DNA of 64,000 bases from Ferrimonas balearica (GCF_019802055.1 NZ_JAHVHW010000007.1:558001-622000); one strand, 5' to 3'. Counted from the stretch's first letter, positions 43,949 through 54,154 are shown. Numbers and translations are program-made. The notes: generated by a model from the letters alone, not told the origin.

Positions 43949-45520
43949 TCAGCGTCCTCGCAGTTCTCGTCGCAGCACCTTACCGACGGTGGATTTGGGC
44001 AACTCCTCCAGACGGACAAATTTGCGGGGCTGCTTGTAGCCGGTCAGGTTCTCCCGACAGTGGGCTTTCAGGGTCGGGATATCCAACTCGGCGTCACTGA
44101 CCAGGTAAGCCACTACCCGCTCGCCACTGCGCTCATCCGGCTCACCCACCACGGCGGCTTCGATGATGCCGGGTAATTGGCACAGCACATCCTCAACCTC
44201 GTTGGGATAGACGTTAAAACCGGAGACCAGAATCATGTCTTTTTTGCGGTCCACGATGCGGACAAAACCGTCGGGCTGGATCCGGGCGATGTCACCGGTT
44301 TTCAGCCAGCCGTCGCCATCCAGCACCAGGTCGGTCTCCTCCGGCATCTGCCAGTAACCCAGCATCACCTGGGGGCCACGCACGCACAGTTCCCCCTCTT
44401 CGGCGGGCTGGCCCTGCTCATTCACCACCTTCACTTCGGTGTCGATCAACGCGGGCCCAATGGTGCCGAGTTGCTCGTTGCCGATGGGGTTGAGGCACAC
44501 AACCGGCGACGTCTCTGACAGGCCATAACCCTCGGAGATGGTGCAGCCGGTGGTCTGCTGCCAGATCTCCGCTGCGGCGGAGGTGAGGGCGGTGCCGCCG
44601 GAGATGGTCAGCTTCAGGCCGGAGAAGTCCAGTTCGCGGAAGCTCTCAAGACGGCACAGGCCGACAAACAGGGTGTTGAGGCCCGCCATACCCGTGATGC
44701 GGAAGGGGCGGATCTGCTCCACAAATGCCGGCAGATCCCGGGGATTGGGGATCAGTACATTGAGGCTGCCACGAGCGAAGAAGGTGATGAGATTCACCGT
44801 AAAGGCGTAGATATGGTAAAGCGGCAGGGGCACCACAAAGCACTCCTCGCCCTCCCGACAGGCATCTCCCAGTCGCGCCAGCACCTGACGGGCGTTGCCC
44901 AGCAGATTAGCGTGGGTCAGCATGGCGCCTTTTGCCACGCCGGTGGTGCCGCCGGTGTACTGCAATGCGGCCAGATCACTGCCGCTGCGGGTGACCGGCT
45001 TCAGCGGCAGGTCGGCGCCGTCGGTCAGCACCGTCATAAAGCTGATGGCGTTGGTGAAGTCGCCAGCGGCGGGGGTGCTTTGATGGAAATCCAGGGCGGT
45101 GGTGGTGATCACCGTTTCAATCTGAGTCTCGTGCACAATGCTGGCGGCGCGAGGGGCCAGATCCCCCAGCAGCACCAGCGCTTTGGCACCGCTGTCCGAC
45201 CACTGATGCGCCATCTCTCTCGGAGTGTAGAGCGGATTGGTGTTCACCAGCACCAGCCCGGCACGGAGGGCACCAAACGCCGCGACAGGCAGTTGCAACA
45301 GGTTGGGCAGGCACAGCGCGATGCGGTCACCCGGTTGCAGAGAGGTGTGGTGCTGCAGGTAGGCGGCAAAGGCGCGGCTGTGTGCTTCCAGCTCAGAAAA
45401 ACTGAGGGTGTAGCCCAGGGCGCTGAAGGCGGGCTTATCGGCGTAGCGCGCGCAGGTGTCGGTGATCATGGACGCCAGGTCCTGAGCGTCGGTCAACTTG
45501 ACGGGGTGGTCGAAGGCCAT
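43949..45520 (-). CDS. fadD: Long-chain fatty acid-CoA ligase (FadD-like)
   Basis: A 523-residue AMP-forming acyl-CoA synthetase. The P-loop YTGGTTGVAKGA is at 188-199, the adenylate motif GYGLSETSP near 337, TGDIARIQPDGFVRIVDRKKD near 418 and the C-terminal catalytic Lys in LPKSTVGKVLRREL. It activates fatty acids for beta-oxidation. E. coli FadD is longer (561), so it may be a paralogue rather than the main FadD. yhhN follows within five bases. Confidence 0.88.
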   Translation of the reverse strand: MAFDHPVKLTDAQDLASMITDTCARYADKPAFSALGYTLSFSELEAHSRAFAAYLQHHTSLQPGDRIALCLPNLLQLPVAAFGALRAGLVLVNTNPLYTPREMAHQWSDSGAKALVLLGDLAPRAASIVHETQIETVITTTALDFHQSTPAAGDFTNAISFMTVLTDGADLPLKPVTRSGSDLAALQYTGGTTGVAKGAMLTHANLLGNARQVLARLGDACREGEECFVVPLPLYHIYAFTVNLITFFARGSLNVLIPNPRDLPAFVEQIRPFRITGMAGLNTLFVGLCRLESFRELDFSGLKLTISGGTALTSAAAEIWQQTTGCTISEGYGLSETSPVVCLNPIGNEQLGTIGPALIDTEVKVVNEQGQPAEEGELCVRGPQVMLGYWQMPEETDLVLDGDGWLKTGDIARIQPDGFVRIVDRKKDMILVSGFNVYPNEVEDVLCQLPGIIEAAVVGEPDERSGERVVAYLVSDAELDIPTLKAHCRENLTGYKQPRKFVRLEELPKSTVGKVLRRELRGR

Positions 45521-45736
45521 GGAAATCCTGTTATCAAAGGGCCAAAACCAAACCTTAACCGGGGTTTAGGGGGCAGGCAAAGTGGCAACAGGGAAATTGT
45601 TGCGATAGGAAGCATGATCCCGTTAACGAAGTCGAAAAATGTTCGTCTTTTTGCGCTGAGTCCCTATTGACTCACACCATATGGGGTACAATCCGCGCGC
45701 AATAAAAACCCTCTGACCCTCGGAATATCGATAACA

Positions 45737-47479
45737 ATGCAATCCGATCTGATCATTTCTCAACAGGCCAAGCTGCTGCCAATCACCGACGTCGCGGAAC
45801 GTGCCGGGATCCAGGTGGATGAGCTGGTTCCCCATGGCAACGGTAAGGCCAAGGTGACCTTCTCCCTGCTGAACCGTCTCGATAACGCCCCTCGCGGTAA
45901 GCTGGTGGTGGTGACCGCCATCACCCCGACGCCGCTGGGTGAAGGCAAGACTGTGACCACCATCGGTCTGGCTCAGGGCCTGAACGTCATCGGCCAGAAG
46001 GTGATGGCCTGCATTCGCCAGCCCTCCATGGGTCCGGTGTTTGGGGTGAAAGGTGGTGCCGCTGGTGGTGGTTACAGCCAGGTGGCGCCGATGGAGGAGC
46101 TGAACCTGCACCTCACCGGCGACATCCATGCGGTGTCTGCCGCGCACAACCTTGCTGCTGCCGCCATTGATGCCCGCGTCTACCACGAGCAGCGCCACGG
46201 CGAGAAGTTCGAGGCAAAAACCGGCCTGCCGAATCTGAACATCGATCCTGAGCGGGTGGTATGGGACCGGGTGGTGGACATGAACGACCGCACCCTGCGC
46301 CGCATCACCATCGGCCTGAATGCGCCGGGTTCCACCGCTAATGGTCTGGAGCGCGAAAGCGGCTTCGACATCACTGCGGCATCAGAACTGATGGCGATTC
46401 TGGCTCTGGCCAGCGATTTGAACGATCTGCGCCGCCGTCTTGGCCAGGTGGTGCTGGCTTACAGCCATGATGGCAAGCCGGTGACTGCCGAAGATATCCA
46501 GGTGGCCGGCGCCATGGCGGCGATCCTGCGCGACGCGGCCCAACCGACCCTGATGCAAACCCTCGAAGGGGTGCCCACCCTGGTGCATGCCGGCCCATTC
46601 GCCAACATTGCCCACGGCAACTCCTCCATCATCGCCGACCGTATGGCGCTGCGCCTGGCGGACGTGGTGGTTACGGAAGGCGGCTTTGGCTCCGATATGG
46701 GCTTTGAGAAAGCGTGCAACATCAAAGCGCGCGCCGCAGGCAAGGGGCCGGACGCGTCCGTTCTGGTGGCGACCCTGCGTGGTTTGAAGGCCAACTCCGG
46801 CAAGTACGACCTGCGTCCGGGTCAGGCCCTGCCGCAAGCCATTTTTGAGCCGGATGCCGAGGCGCTGGAAGCGGGATTTGCCAACCTCAAGTGGCACATT
46901 GAAAACGTACAGCGCTACGGCGTACCCGCCGTGGTCGCGCTGAACCGCTTCCCGCAGGACACCGACGACGAGCTGACCTGGCTGAAAGGCCGGGTGGAAG
47001 CGCTCGGCGCACGAGTGGCCATCTCCGAAGCGTTCGGCAAAGGGGGCGAGGGTGCCACTGAGCTGGCGGAGCAGGTGATGGCCGCGCTGGCGGAGCCGGG
47101 CAACTTCCAGTTCCTGTATGAAGCGGAGCAACCGATTGAAGCCAAACTGCTGACCCTGGCAGAGGCGGGTTACGGTGGTCAGGGCATCGAGCTGTCTAAT
47201 AAGGCTCGTGCTGACATCGTCGCGCTTGAGGCGTTGGGCTTCGGTCATCTGCCGATCTGCATGGCGAAAACCCCACTCTCCATCAGCCACGATCCGGCGC
47301 TGAAAGGCGCACCCAGCGATTTTGTGGTGCCGGTGCGCGGCCTGCGCCTGTGCGCGGGGGCGGGCTTTATCTACGTGCTGACTGGCAACGTGATGACCAT
47401 GCCTGGCTTGCCGGAACGTCCCGGCTACCTCAATATCGACATCGATGAGGATGGCAACATCACCGGATTGGATGAGTAA
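45737..47479 (+). CDS. fhs: Formate-tetrahydrofolate ligase
   Basis: Fhs makes 10-formyl-tetrahydrofolate from formate, THF and ATP. The 580-residue protein has the nucleotide loop [13 protein letters not shown] near residues 63-75, the family signature [22 protein letters not shown], and [20 protein letters not shown]. Length is a little above the usual ~557. It is divergent from fadD and alone in its transcript, with a strong terminator. Confidence 0.96.
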   Translation: MQSDLIISQQAKLLPITDVAERAGIQVDELVPHGNGKAKVTFSLLNRLDNAPRGKLVVVTAITPTPLGEGKTVTTIGLAQGLNVIGQKVMACIRQPSMGPVFGVKGGAAGGGYSQVAPMEELNLHLTGDIHAVSAAHNLAAAAIDARVYHEQRHGEKFEAKTGLPNLNIDPERVVWDRVVDMNDRTLRRITIGLNAPGSTANGLERESGFDITAASELMAILALASDLNDLRRRLGQVVLAYSHDGKPVTAEDIQVAGAMAAILRDAAQPTLMQTLEGVPTLVHAGPFANIAHGNSSIIADRMALRLADVVVTEGGFGSDMGFEKACNIKARAAGKGPDASVLVATLRGLKANSGKYDLRPGQALPQAIFEPDAEALEAGFANLKWHIENVQRYGVPAVVALNRFPQDTDDELTWLKGRVEALGARVAISEAFGKGGEGATELAEQVMAALAEPGNFQFLYEAEQPIEAKLLTLAEAGYGGQGIELSNKARADIVALEALGFGHLPICMAKTPLSISHDPALKGAPSDFVVPVRGLRLCAGAGFIYVLTGNVMTMPGLPERPGYLNIDIDEDGNITGLDE

Positions 47480-47493
47480 CAATCCGTCCCCGG

Positions 47494-47521
47494 AAAAAGC
47501 GGCCCCTGTGGCCGCTTTTTT
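47494..47521 (+). terminator. Intrinsic terminator after fhs
   Basis: An 11-bp stem AAAAAGCGGCC/GGCCGCTTTTT with loop CCTGT and trailing Ts. Confidence 0.93.
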
Positions 47522-47544
47522 GTTGGGGGCTTCCGGGTAAGCGG

Positions 47545-47889
47545 TCAGCCGCTGCTGCAGTGGGTGGGGTGTTCACTGGTGTCCACCAGGGCGCCCTCTC
47601 TGTCCAGCAGGGCCACTTCCAGTATCCAGTCATCGGGCATAAACCGCATCAGAGCGAGCGGCGATCCATCCAGGCGCAACAGCTGCCACTGCAGATAACG
47701 GCTGTACCGTATGCTGGGCATGGCGATGTTGTCCTGCTGAACCAGCGCGTAACGACTGATATGCCGGTCGCCTCGGTGGTCCACGGACAGGTTGAAGTGA
47801 TGGGGGCCGGCCTGGCAAACGTAGTGATCCCCGGGCGCGAAGGGGAGGCTGTCCATAGCGGGTAGCAGCGCCAACAGCATCCAAAGCAT
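47545..47889 (-). CDS. Small exported protein of unknown function
   Basis: A 114-residue protein with a short hydrophobic N terminus (MLWMLLALLPAMDSL) that looks like a signal peptide, and two cysteines (near 25 and 111) that could form a disulfide. No family recognised. It lies between fhs (convergent) and the beta-CASP gene (divergent). Confidence 0.6.
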   Translation of the reverse strand: MLWMLLALLPAMDSLPFAPGDHYVCQAGPHHFNLSVDHRGDRHISRYALVQQDNIAMPSIRYSRYLQWQLLRLDGSPLALMRFMPDDWILEVALLDREGALVDTSEHPTHCSSG

Positions 47890-48047
47890 GGCGGTGAGTC
47901 GCGGAGTGAGCCTCAGGTCAGTGTAGCCCCTCCCGAATGGAGGGCGAACATTGAAGGGGTTTTCTAAGCACCGATTTGCTGATCTGGCGCATGCGCGATT
48001 GTGGTAACGCGCTCTAGACTCAAAGGGATGAGCTAGGAGGTAAGGCG

Positions 48048-49454
48048 ATGATCACACTGACCTGTCACGGGGCTGCCAAGGAGGTAACCGGCAGTCGCCA
48101 TCTGCTGGAGATCAACGGCAAACGTCTGCTGCTGGATTGCGGCATGCATCAGGGCGGGGACCTGACCAAGCGGCTCCGCCGCGACGCCTTGCCTTTTAAG
48201 GCACGGGACATTGATGCGGTCGTGCTCTCTCATGCCCACCTGGACCACTCAGGCGCTTTACCCCGGCTACTGCGTCGGGGCTATCGCGGCGTGATCTATT
48301 GCACCGGCGCCACGCTCAACCTGCTGGCGGTGCTGCTTAAGGACGCCTGCAACCTCTACCTCAAGGATCTGGAGCGGGATAACCGTGTCCGGCAACGGCG
48401 CGGGCAGAAGGTCCAGAAACCGGTGTATGACATGGAGGATGTGCTGGCGGTGCTGGAGGCATGCCATGTGGTGCCCTACGGCGTGCCTAAGGAAATTTTA
48501 CCAGGCGTGATTGTGACTCTGCTCGATGCTGGCCACATACTCGGGGCCGCGATGGTGCACCTGCAGCTGGATGACGGCGGCCCCAAGGGGCCTCTCAGGC
48601 TGCTGTTCTCGGGTGATTTGGGCAACAGCGACTCTCCCCTGATGCGTGATCCGGCACCGGTGCCAGAGGTGGACTGGGTGATGATGGAGAGCACCTATGG
48701 CGACCGCAACCACCGTAGCTATCCCGATACCCTGAATGAACTGGAAGGGGTGCTGGAAGCGGCCAGGGGAGGCGTGGTTCTGGTGCCCGCCTTTGCCGTG
48801 GGACGAACTCAGGAGGTGCTGTTCCAGCTGGGGTGTTTCTACCATCAGGGCAAACTGGAGGGCTGGCACGTGGTGCTGGACAGCCCCATGGCCATTGAAG
48901 TCACCCAGATCTACGACCAGTGGCTGGAGCTGATGGATAAGGAAGACCTCAACCGCCTTACCGAGCAGGGCAGCGCTACACTGGAAGCGTTCCTGCCCTG
49001 CCTGCATCTGACCCAGAACACTGACGATTCCATTGCGCTGAACCGGGTTAACCAGGGGCTGATCATCATCGCGGGCAGCGGCATGTGTAATGGCGGTCGG
49101 ATGGTGCACCACCTGAAACACCGGGTATGGCACGACAAGACCCACATCATGTTTACCGGCTTCCAGGCTCGGGGCACCGTGGGACGGCAGTTGGTGGAGG
49201 GGGAACCTCGCATCAAACTGTTCGGCCAGACCTTTGCCGTTCGTGCTCAGATCCACACTCTCGGCGGCTTCTCCGCTCACGCGGACCAGCGCCAGTTGCT
49301 GGCCTGGCTTGCCGCCATCCCCGGACATCCCAAGGTGTTGCTGGTGCACGGAGAGGAGGAGGCGCAGCGGGTTCTGTGGGAAGCGATTGAAGCCAGCAGT
49401 GGCCATTCGGTCGCGATTCCCGGCGTGGGAGAGACCATCACCCTAAGGGATTGA
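48048..49454 (+). CDS. MBL-fold beta-CASP ribonuclease-like protein
   Basis: A 468-residue metallo-beta-lactamase/beta-CASP protein related to CPSF-73 and bacterial RNA-processing nucleases. Zinc ligands are in SHAHLDHSG (61-69), DAGHILGA and SGDLG; MESTYGDRNH, the beta-CASP block and a late GGFSAHADQ follow, all as in the RNA-metabolising branch. Cytoplasmic RNA processing is likely. A perfect AGGAGGTAAG precedes the ATG. gloC follows after about 90 bases. Confidence 0.9.
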   Translation: MITLTCHGAAKEVTGSRHLLEINGKRLLLDCGMHQGGDLTKRLRRDALPFKARDIDAVVLSHAHLDHSGALPRLLRRGYRGVIYCTGATLNLLAVLLKDACNLYLKDLERDNRVRQRRGQKVQKPVYDMEDVLAVLEACHVVPYGVPKEILPGVIVTLLDAGHILGAAMVHLQLDDGGPKGPLRLLFSGDLGNSDSPLMRDPAPVPEVDWVMMESTYGDRNHRSYPDTLNELEGVLEAARGGVVLVPAFAVGRTQEVLFQLGCFYHQGKLEGWHVVLDSPMAIEVTQIYDQWLELMDKEDLNRLTEQGSATLEAFLPCLHLTQNTDDSIALNRVNQGLIIIAGSGMCNGGRMVHHLKHRVWHDKTHIMFTGFQARGTVGRQLVEGEPRIKLFGQTFAVRAQIHTLGGFSAHADQRQLLAWLAAIPGHPKVLLVHGEEEAQRVLWEAIEASSGHSVAIPGVGETITLRD

Positions 49455-49542
49455 GCCATACGGCATTGCGACGACAAACCCGGTGGCGAGCCTGGCAAAG
49501 TTTGGTATCCTCGGGCCACAGTCCCGACCTGCGAGTGTGCCG

Positions 49543-50190
49543 ATGAAATATCAGATAATTCCGGTCACCCCCTTCCAGCAGAACTGCTCGTTGGTGTGGT
49601 GTGAAAAGACCCTGAAAGGGGCGGTGATTGATCCCGGTGGGGACGTTGAACGGATCCAGGCGGTCATCAAGGAACGGGGCATCACCGTGGAGAAGGTACT
49701 GCTGACCCACGGCCACATTGACCACGCCGGTGCCGCCGATGTGCTGGCTCAGGCGCTGGAAGTGGGGATCGAAGGCCCCCACAAAGCGGATCAGTTCTGG
49801 CTGGACGGCCTTGCCCACCAGTCCCAGATGTTTGGTTTCCCGGTGATCGCCACCTTTGCGCCTGGCCGCTACCTGGAGGAGGGCGACGCGATCAGCTTCG
49901 GTGAGGAGCAGTTGGAAGTGCTGCATACGCCGGGGCATACACCGGGCCACGTGGTGTTCTTCCACCGTGGTGAGAAACTGGCGTTTGTTGGAGATGTGCT
50001 GTTCCACGGCTCCATCGGTCGTACCGACTTCCCTCAGTCCGACCACGCTACCCTGCTGCACTCCATCACCCAGAAGCTCTGGCCGCTGGGGAATGAAGTG
50101 TACTTTGTCCCGGGCCATGGGCCGGGCGCGACGTTCGCTGATGAGCGTCGCAGTAACCCCTTTGTTGCCGATCAAGTTCTGCAAGGATAA
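49543..50190 (+). CDS. gloC: MBL-fold hydroxyacylglutathione hydrolase-like protein (YcbL/GloC type)
   Basis: A 215-residue metallo-beta-lactamase fold hydrolase. Metal ligands: THGHIDHAG (55-63), TPGHTPGHVVFF, FVGDVLFHGSIGR and the C-terminal PGHGPGATFADERRSNPF. It resembles E. coli YcbL/GloC, the type II glyoxalase II. ATG at 49543 (MKYQI) gives the family start; the 20 codons upstream in frame are not conserved. Eight bases separate it from the next gene, so they are likely coupled. Confidence 0.92.
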   Translation: MKYQIIPVTPFQQNCSLVWCEKTLKGAVIDPGGDVERIQAVIKERGITVEKVLLTHGHIDHAGAADVLAQALEVGIEGPHKADQFWLDGLAHQSQMFGFPVIATFAPGRYLEEGDAISFGEEQLEVLHTPGHTPGHVVFFHRGEKLAFVGDVLFHGSIGRTDFPQSDHATLLHSITQKLWPLGNEVYFVPGHGPGATFADERRSNPFVADQVLQG

Positions 50191-50198
50191 TCACAAGA

Positions 50199-50663
50199 AT
50201 GAAGTTGTATCTTGTTGCTGCCGCATTGAGTGTGGCGTCCGCGTTTCCCGCCGCCGCACTGGAGATGGGGCAGCCGCTGCCCTACCTGACCCTGGAAGAT
50301 CAGCATGGCGGCAGCCATTCGCTGGTTGGCGACGTTCAAACCCTGCTGTTTACCCGCGATAAGGGCGGCAGTGACGTGGCAACTGTGGCGCTGGATGGCG
50401 TGGCACAGGCGCAACTGGAAGACAAAGGGATGGTGTACGTGGCTGACATCAGCATCATGCCCTCCATCATCACCTCCATGTTTGCCCTGCCCAAGATGCG
50501 CAAGCAACCCTGGCTGACCCTGATGGACAACAAAGGTGACGCGACCGCCAACTTCCCGCACCAGACCAACGAAGTCACGGTCGTGCGCTTTGAAGGTGGC
50601 AACGTCAGTGAGATTCAGTTTTACAGCGATGGTGCTGAGCTGAAATCCGCACTGGCGCTGTAA
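50199..50663 (+). CDS. Exported protein of unknown function, thioredoxin-fold-like
   Basis: A 154-residue protein with a signal peptide (about 1-20, ending AAALE). The mature start MGQPLPYLTLEDQHGG resembles the beginning of TlpA/thioredoxin-like domains, but no CxxC is present, so it cannot be a thiol oxidoreductase of the usual kind. The remaining sequence (ISIMPSIITSMFALPKMRKQPW) I do not recognise. It follows gloC by eight bases and ends at a terminator. Confidence 0.65.
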   Translation: MKLYLVAAALSVASAFPAAALEMGQPLPYLTLEDQHGGSHSLVGDVQTLLFTRDKGGSDVATVALDGVAQAQLEDKGMVYVADISIMPSIITSMFALPKMRKQPWLTLMDNKGDATANFPHQTNEVTVVRFEGGNVSEIQFYSDGAELKSALAL

Positions 50664-50679
50664 TCCGGCCCGGAAACAG

Positions 50680-50707
50680 AAAGCCCGCTCAATGAGCGGG
50701 CTTTTTT
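50680..50707 (+). terminator. Intrinsic terminator after gloC operon
   Basis: An 11-bp stem AAAGCCCGCTC/GAGCGGGCTTT, loop AAT, trailing Ts. Confidence 0.93.
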
Positions 50708-50728
50708 GTGCCTGATAGAGGGTTGGGC

Positions 50729-50753
50729 CGTAGCGTGGGCTTTTTAGCCCACG
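50729..50753. repeat. Dispersed palindromic element, copy 3
   Basis: CGTAG plus hairpin CGTGGGCT-TTTT-AGCCCACG, matching 17361-17384 and 34820-34844; located after a terminator. Confidence 0.7.
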
Positions 50754-50847
50754 GCTAATAACCCGCATAACGCCCATGACCCCCGTGTGCAATGAAGTGC
50801 CCGCTACTCGGTGAGGTAATCGGGCATCGTCGTCACGGAAGCCTGGG

Positions 50848-51981
50848 TTAGCGCCGCAGCATATAGAGCGCCGCCACATTACGGGCTGCCTGGCGCAGGA
50901 AGGGGCGGGCATTGACCAGCGCCTCCTCCAGTGTCAGCGGGCGGGGCAGCACGGAGAACACCGCATCAATGCCGTGGGCGTGCACCACATCCACGTCGTC
51001 GCTGAGGCTGCCGGCCAGGCCGATGACGGGAATATCGAGCGCCTTGGCCCGCTTGGCAACGCCCATGGGGGTTTTGCCATGAATGGTCTGACTGTCGATG
51101 CGCCCCTCACCGGTGATCACCAGATCCGCCCCAACCAGTTGCTCATCCAATCCAACGGTGTCCAGCACAATCTCGATGCCGGGACGCAGTGTGGCGCCGA
51201 GAAAGGCGAGCGCGGCTGCCCCCATGCCACCGGCCGCACCTGCACCCGGCACTGCGGCGACATCCTGCCCCAGCTGGTGCAGAAGGCATTCAGCGTAGTG
51301 GGCCAGTGCAGCGTCCAGCTCCGCTACCACATCGTCACTGGCCCCCTTTTGCGGGCCAAATACAGCGGATGCGCCTTTGGCGCCGCAGAGGGGATTATCC
51401 ACATCGCAGGCCACTTCGACGGTCAGTTGGCCGAGGCGGTGGTCAAGATCCCGGATGTCGATACTGGCCAGTTGTGCCAGCGCCGCGCCGCCGGGGGGAA
51501 GTGGTGTGCCTGTGGCGTCGAGCAGGCGGGCGCCCAGAGCCTGAACCATACCAGCGCCGCCATCGTTGGTGGCGCTGCCCCCCAGGCCCAGAATCAGGTG
51601 AGTCACGCCCATATCCAGGGCGGCCAGAATCAGTTCGCCGGTGCCGAAGGTGGTGGTGACGCGTGGGTCGCGTTGGTCGGGTGTGACAAGGTGAAGGCCG
51701 GACGCTTCCGCCATCTCCACAACGGCGGTGGCACCATCCCCCAACAGGGCAAAGCGGGCGCTGACCGGCTGGCCCAACGGGCCGGTAACTGTGCGGCTTT
51801 CGTAGCGTCCCCCGGTGGCGTCCACCATCGCTTGGACTGTGCCTTCGCCGCCATCGGCCACCGGCACCTTGACCACCTCAGCATCGGGCAGCGCCAGCTT
51901 GATGCCCGCTTCGATCTCAGTGGCGACGTCCAGGGCCGACAGGCTCTCTTTATAGGAATCCGGTGCAACGACGATTTTCAC
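50848..51981 (-). CDS. Glycerate kinase
   Basis: A 377-residue type-I glycerate kinase (GarK/GlxK family): VKIVVAPDSYKESLSALDVA at the start, PVADGGEGTVQAMVDATGG, LGLGGSATNDGGAGMVQALG and VITGEGRIDSQTIHGKTP are signatures. It phosphorylates D-glycerate. GTG at 51981 follows GGGAGAAGAAC and matches family N termini; an ATG at 52011 would add ten unconserved residues. The neighbours do not point to a specific glycerate pathway. Confidence 0.93.
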   Translation of the reverse strand: MKIVVAPDSYKESLSALDVATEIEAGIKLALPDAEVVKVPVADGGEGTVQAMVDATGGRYESRTVTGPLGQPVSARFALLGDGATAVVEMAEASGLHLVTPDQRDPRVTTTFGTGELILAALDMGVTHLILGLGGSATNDGGAGMVQALGARLLDATGTPLPPGGAALAQLASIDIRDLDHRLGQLTVEVACDVDNPLCGAKGASAVFGPQKGASDDVVAELDAALAHYAECLLHQLGQDVAAVPGAGAAGGMGAAALAFLGATLRPGIEIVLDTVGLDEQLVGADLVITGEGRIDSQTIHGKTPMGVAKRAKALDIPVIGLAGSLSDDVDVVHAHGIDAVFSVLPRPLTLEEALVNARPFLRQAARNVAALYMLRR

Positions 51982-52124
51982 GTTCTTCTCCCTCGTTGGA
52001 TGCGGCGGCATTATGGCTTATGGCACCGCCTGGCTCACGGTTTTAGCGCACAAAACTGAACTCACTTCGGGATAGGTCTGAATGCGGGGCGCTGAAAGGA
52101 AGGTTACCCCTGGCGACGCCACAA

Positions 52125-52151
52125 AAAAAGCCGCCCGATGGGCGGCTTTTT
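52125..52151 (-). terminator. Intrinsic terminator at the end of the mtr cluster
   Basis: A 12-bp stem AAAAAGCCGCCC/GGGCGGCTTTTT around a 3-base loop, with a T-run on the minus strand, 15 bases after the mtrB stop. Confidence 0.93.
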
Positions 52152-52165
52152 GATGGCTTGTGGTG

Positions 52166-54154
52166 TTACAGGGCGTACTTGAAGGACACCATTACCATAT
52201 GGGCGTTGTAGTTGTGACCCCAGTAACCCAGGGTGGTCAGGCCCGGAACCGCGCTGACGCCAACTTCGGCGTAATCGCTGTCCTGGTAACGCTCATACAT
52301 GTAGTCCAGACGGGCACTCATCTTCTCGGAGAACGCGTAGTCACCGTAGAAGTTGATGCTGTGGCTGGTGGCGTAGTAGTCATCGTAGGGCACGCTGATG
52401 CCCTGGCTGACTACGGTGTCGCTGACGGAGTCGGCATACAGGTAGTCACCACCGATAACCAGCTTGTCGGTCAGCAGACCGGCATAGCTGAAGCCCACAC
52501 CGGCAACCACGAACTCATCTTCCACATCCGCAAACCAGTTCGGAGCGCCGCTGGTGGCGGTGCTGCCAGCCTGGCTGGATTCGATCCACTGCTGACCACC
52601 AAAGGCGTGCAGGTTCAGCTTCTCAGAGGCCATCCAGTTCAGGCTCAGGTCGTAACCGTAATCCTTCGCTTCGGTCAGGCCGATTTCAGAGTCGCTGTAG
52701 TCGTCATTGGCGTAACGACCGGTCAGATCGATGGACACGTTGTCCAGCGGAGTGTGAGTGATGCGCAGTTCCGCTTCGGTACGCTCACGGTCGGCCAGGT
52801 AGTAGCGACGCAGCAGGGCATTGTCCTCTTCAGAGGTGCCACGGTTGGCGTCGTACTTGGAGCCGTCACGGTTGCTGTAACCGGCTTTCAGACCGAAGTC
52901 CCAGTTCTGCAGAGAGGTCACACGCAGACGGGCCCAAACGGCGTCTTCGTTGGTCTTCTCGCGGTCCTGCTCGGTACGCTCAACGTCCTTACGCTCGTAG
53001 CCACCGTCCAGACGGTAACCGGAAGCGAAGCGGTAGCTCGCGCCCACTTTGTAGCTGGTGCGAGTGGTGTCGTACAGCTTCACCTCTTCAACGTCACCGG
53101 ACAGGCCATCAACGGTCACGCTGTTGCCCTGCAGCACAGTGGAGCGATTATCGCGGTCACTGTGGTCTACGCTGGCGGTCAGGCGCAGCTTGTTGGTGAC
53201 GCTGGAGCTGACGCGGAAGTTGGCGTCCAGGGTGCGTACTTCACCGTCGAAGCCGGCGATGCCGCCGATCTTCAGGGTGTCGTCATCCTGGGTCATCTTG
53301 CCGCTGACAACGCGACCGGCGAAGTGCGTGCGGTTCAGGGTGTAAGCCCCGTTCAGCACGATCTGGTACGCCTCATTGCTGGGGTCGTTCGCCAACGCGT
53401 ACGCGTTGTTGTCCAGAGTCAGGCTGGTGGCCAGGTTGTTGTCGTACTGGGAGTAGATGTAAGACAGGCCGGTGAACCAGTTCTGGCCGGTCAGCTTGGC
53501 ACCCGCTTCCCAGCGGTCGGTGGTGCTGTCCACCGGAGCAACGATGTTGGTGGCTGACAGGCCAGCAACGGAGCGGCTCTTGGTGCCGGTTTTGTCTTCG
53601 CGCTGGAAGGTGGCGTAGGTTTCCCAAAGCTCACCGCCCAGATCGAAGCCGAAACCGTAGCGCTCGCGCTCCAGTTTCAGGTCCTGCTGAACCAGGCTGC
53701 CGGTATCCACCAGAGTGCTGCCATTGGCGACATAGCGGCTGAACGCGTTGTCTTCCTGCCAGGTGGTCAGGGTGCGGTAGTTGAACTCCGCATTGGCGAC
53801 GCCTGCCTTGCCAACAGAAACATTGGCGGAACCGTTGCCGGTGCCCAGACGGTCGGTCAGGATGCTGGCGTTGTAGCCGCTTTCGGCGTTGTAACGCACG
53901 TCAGCGTTCAGCTCACCCACACCGCCATCGTCGTTACCGCCAAAGGCGTTAGCGGCGTGGCTGTCGTTGGTGATAACGGCACCGCCACCGACGGCAACGC
54001 TGCCCTGGTAGCCGTTAACCGGCTCGCAGCGCTTACATTCCCACTTGGAGGTGTCGACTTTCTCCAGGTTGGCGTTGGCCAGGCCGTAGTTGGCCATGGC
54101 GGCGCCGGAGAAGCTGGCCAGAGCCAGGGTGATCAGGTTGAGACGAAAGTTCAT
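52166..54154 (-). CDS. mtrB: MtrB/PioB-family outer-membrane beta-barrel
   Basis: A 662-residue porin-like protein that sheathes MtrA in the outer membrane so electrons can pass from periplasm to MtrC. It has a signal peptide (about 1-21), an N-terminal CKRC motif (residues 40-43) typical of MtrB, alternating aromatic/hydrophobic beta-strands throughout, and a C terminus ending in an aromatic strand (MVMVSFKYAL) as recognised by the BAM machinery. It starts 12 bases after the mtrA stop, so the two are coupled. Last gene of the cluster. Confidence 0.95.
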   Translation of the reverse strand: MNFRLNLITLALASFSGAAMANYGLANANLEKVDTSKWECKRCEPVNGYQGSVAVGGGAVITNDSHAANAFGGNDDGGVGELNADVRYNAESGYNASILTDRLGTGNGSANVSVGKAGVANAEFNYRTLTTWQEDNAFSRYVANGSTLVDTGSLVQQDLKLERERYGFGFDLGGELWETYATFQREDKTGTKSRSVAGLSATNIVAPVDSTTDRWEAGAKLTGQNWFTGLSYIYSQYDNNLATSLTLDNNAYALANDPSNEAYQIVLNGAYTLNRTHFAGRVVSGKMTQDDDTLKIGGIAGFDGEVRTLDANFRVSSSVTNKLRLTASVDHSDRDNRSTVLQGNSVTVDGLSGDVEEVKLYDTTRTSYKVGASYRFASGYRLDGGYERKDVERTEQDREKTNEDAVWARLRVTSLQNWDFGLKAGYSNRDGSKYDANRGTSEEDNALLRRYYLADRERTEAELRITHTPLDNVSIDLTGRYANDDYSDSEIGLTEAKDYGYDLSLNWMASEKLNLHAFGGQQWIESSQAGSTATSGAPNWFADVEDEFVVAGVGFSYAGLLTDKLVIGGDYLYADSVSDTVVSQGISVPYDDYYATSHSINFYGDYAFSEKMSARLDYMYERYQDSDYAEVGVSAVPGLTTLGYWGHNYNAHMVMVSFKYAL

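Noticed and set aside
45667-45700. TTGACT ... TACAAT promoter for fhs
   Set aside because: The spacing between these boxes is only 14 bases, too short for a sigma-70 promoter; no better pair was clear.
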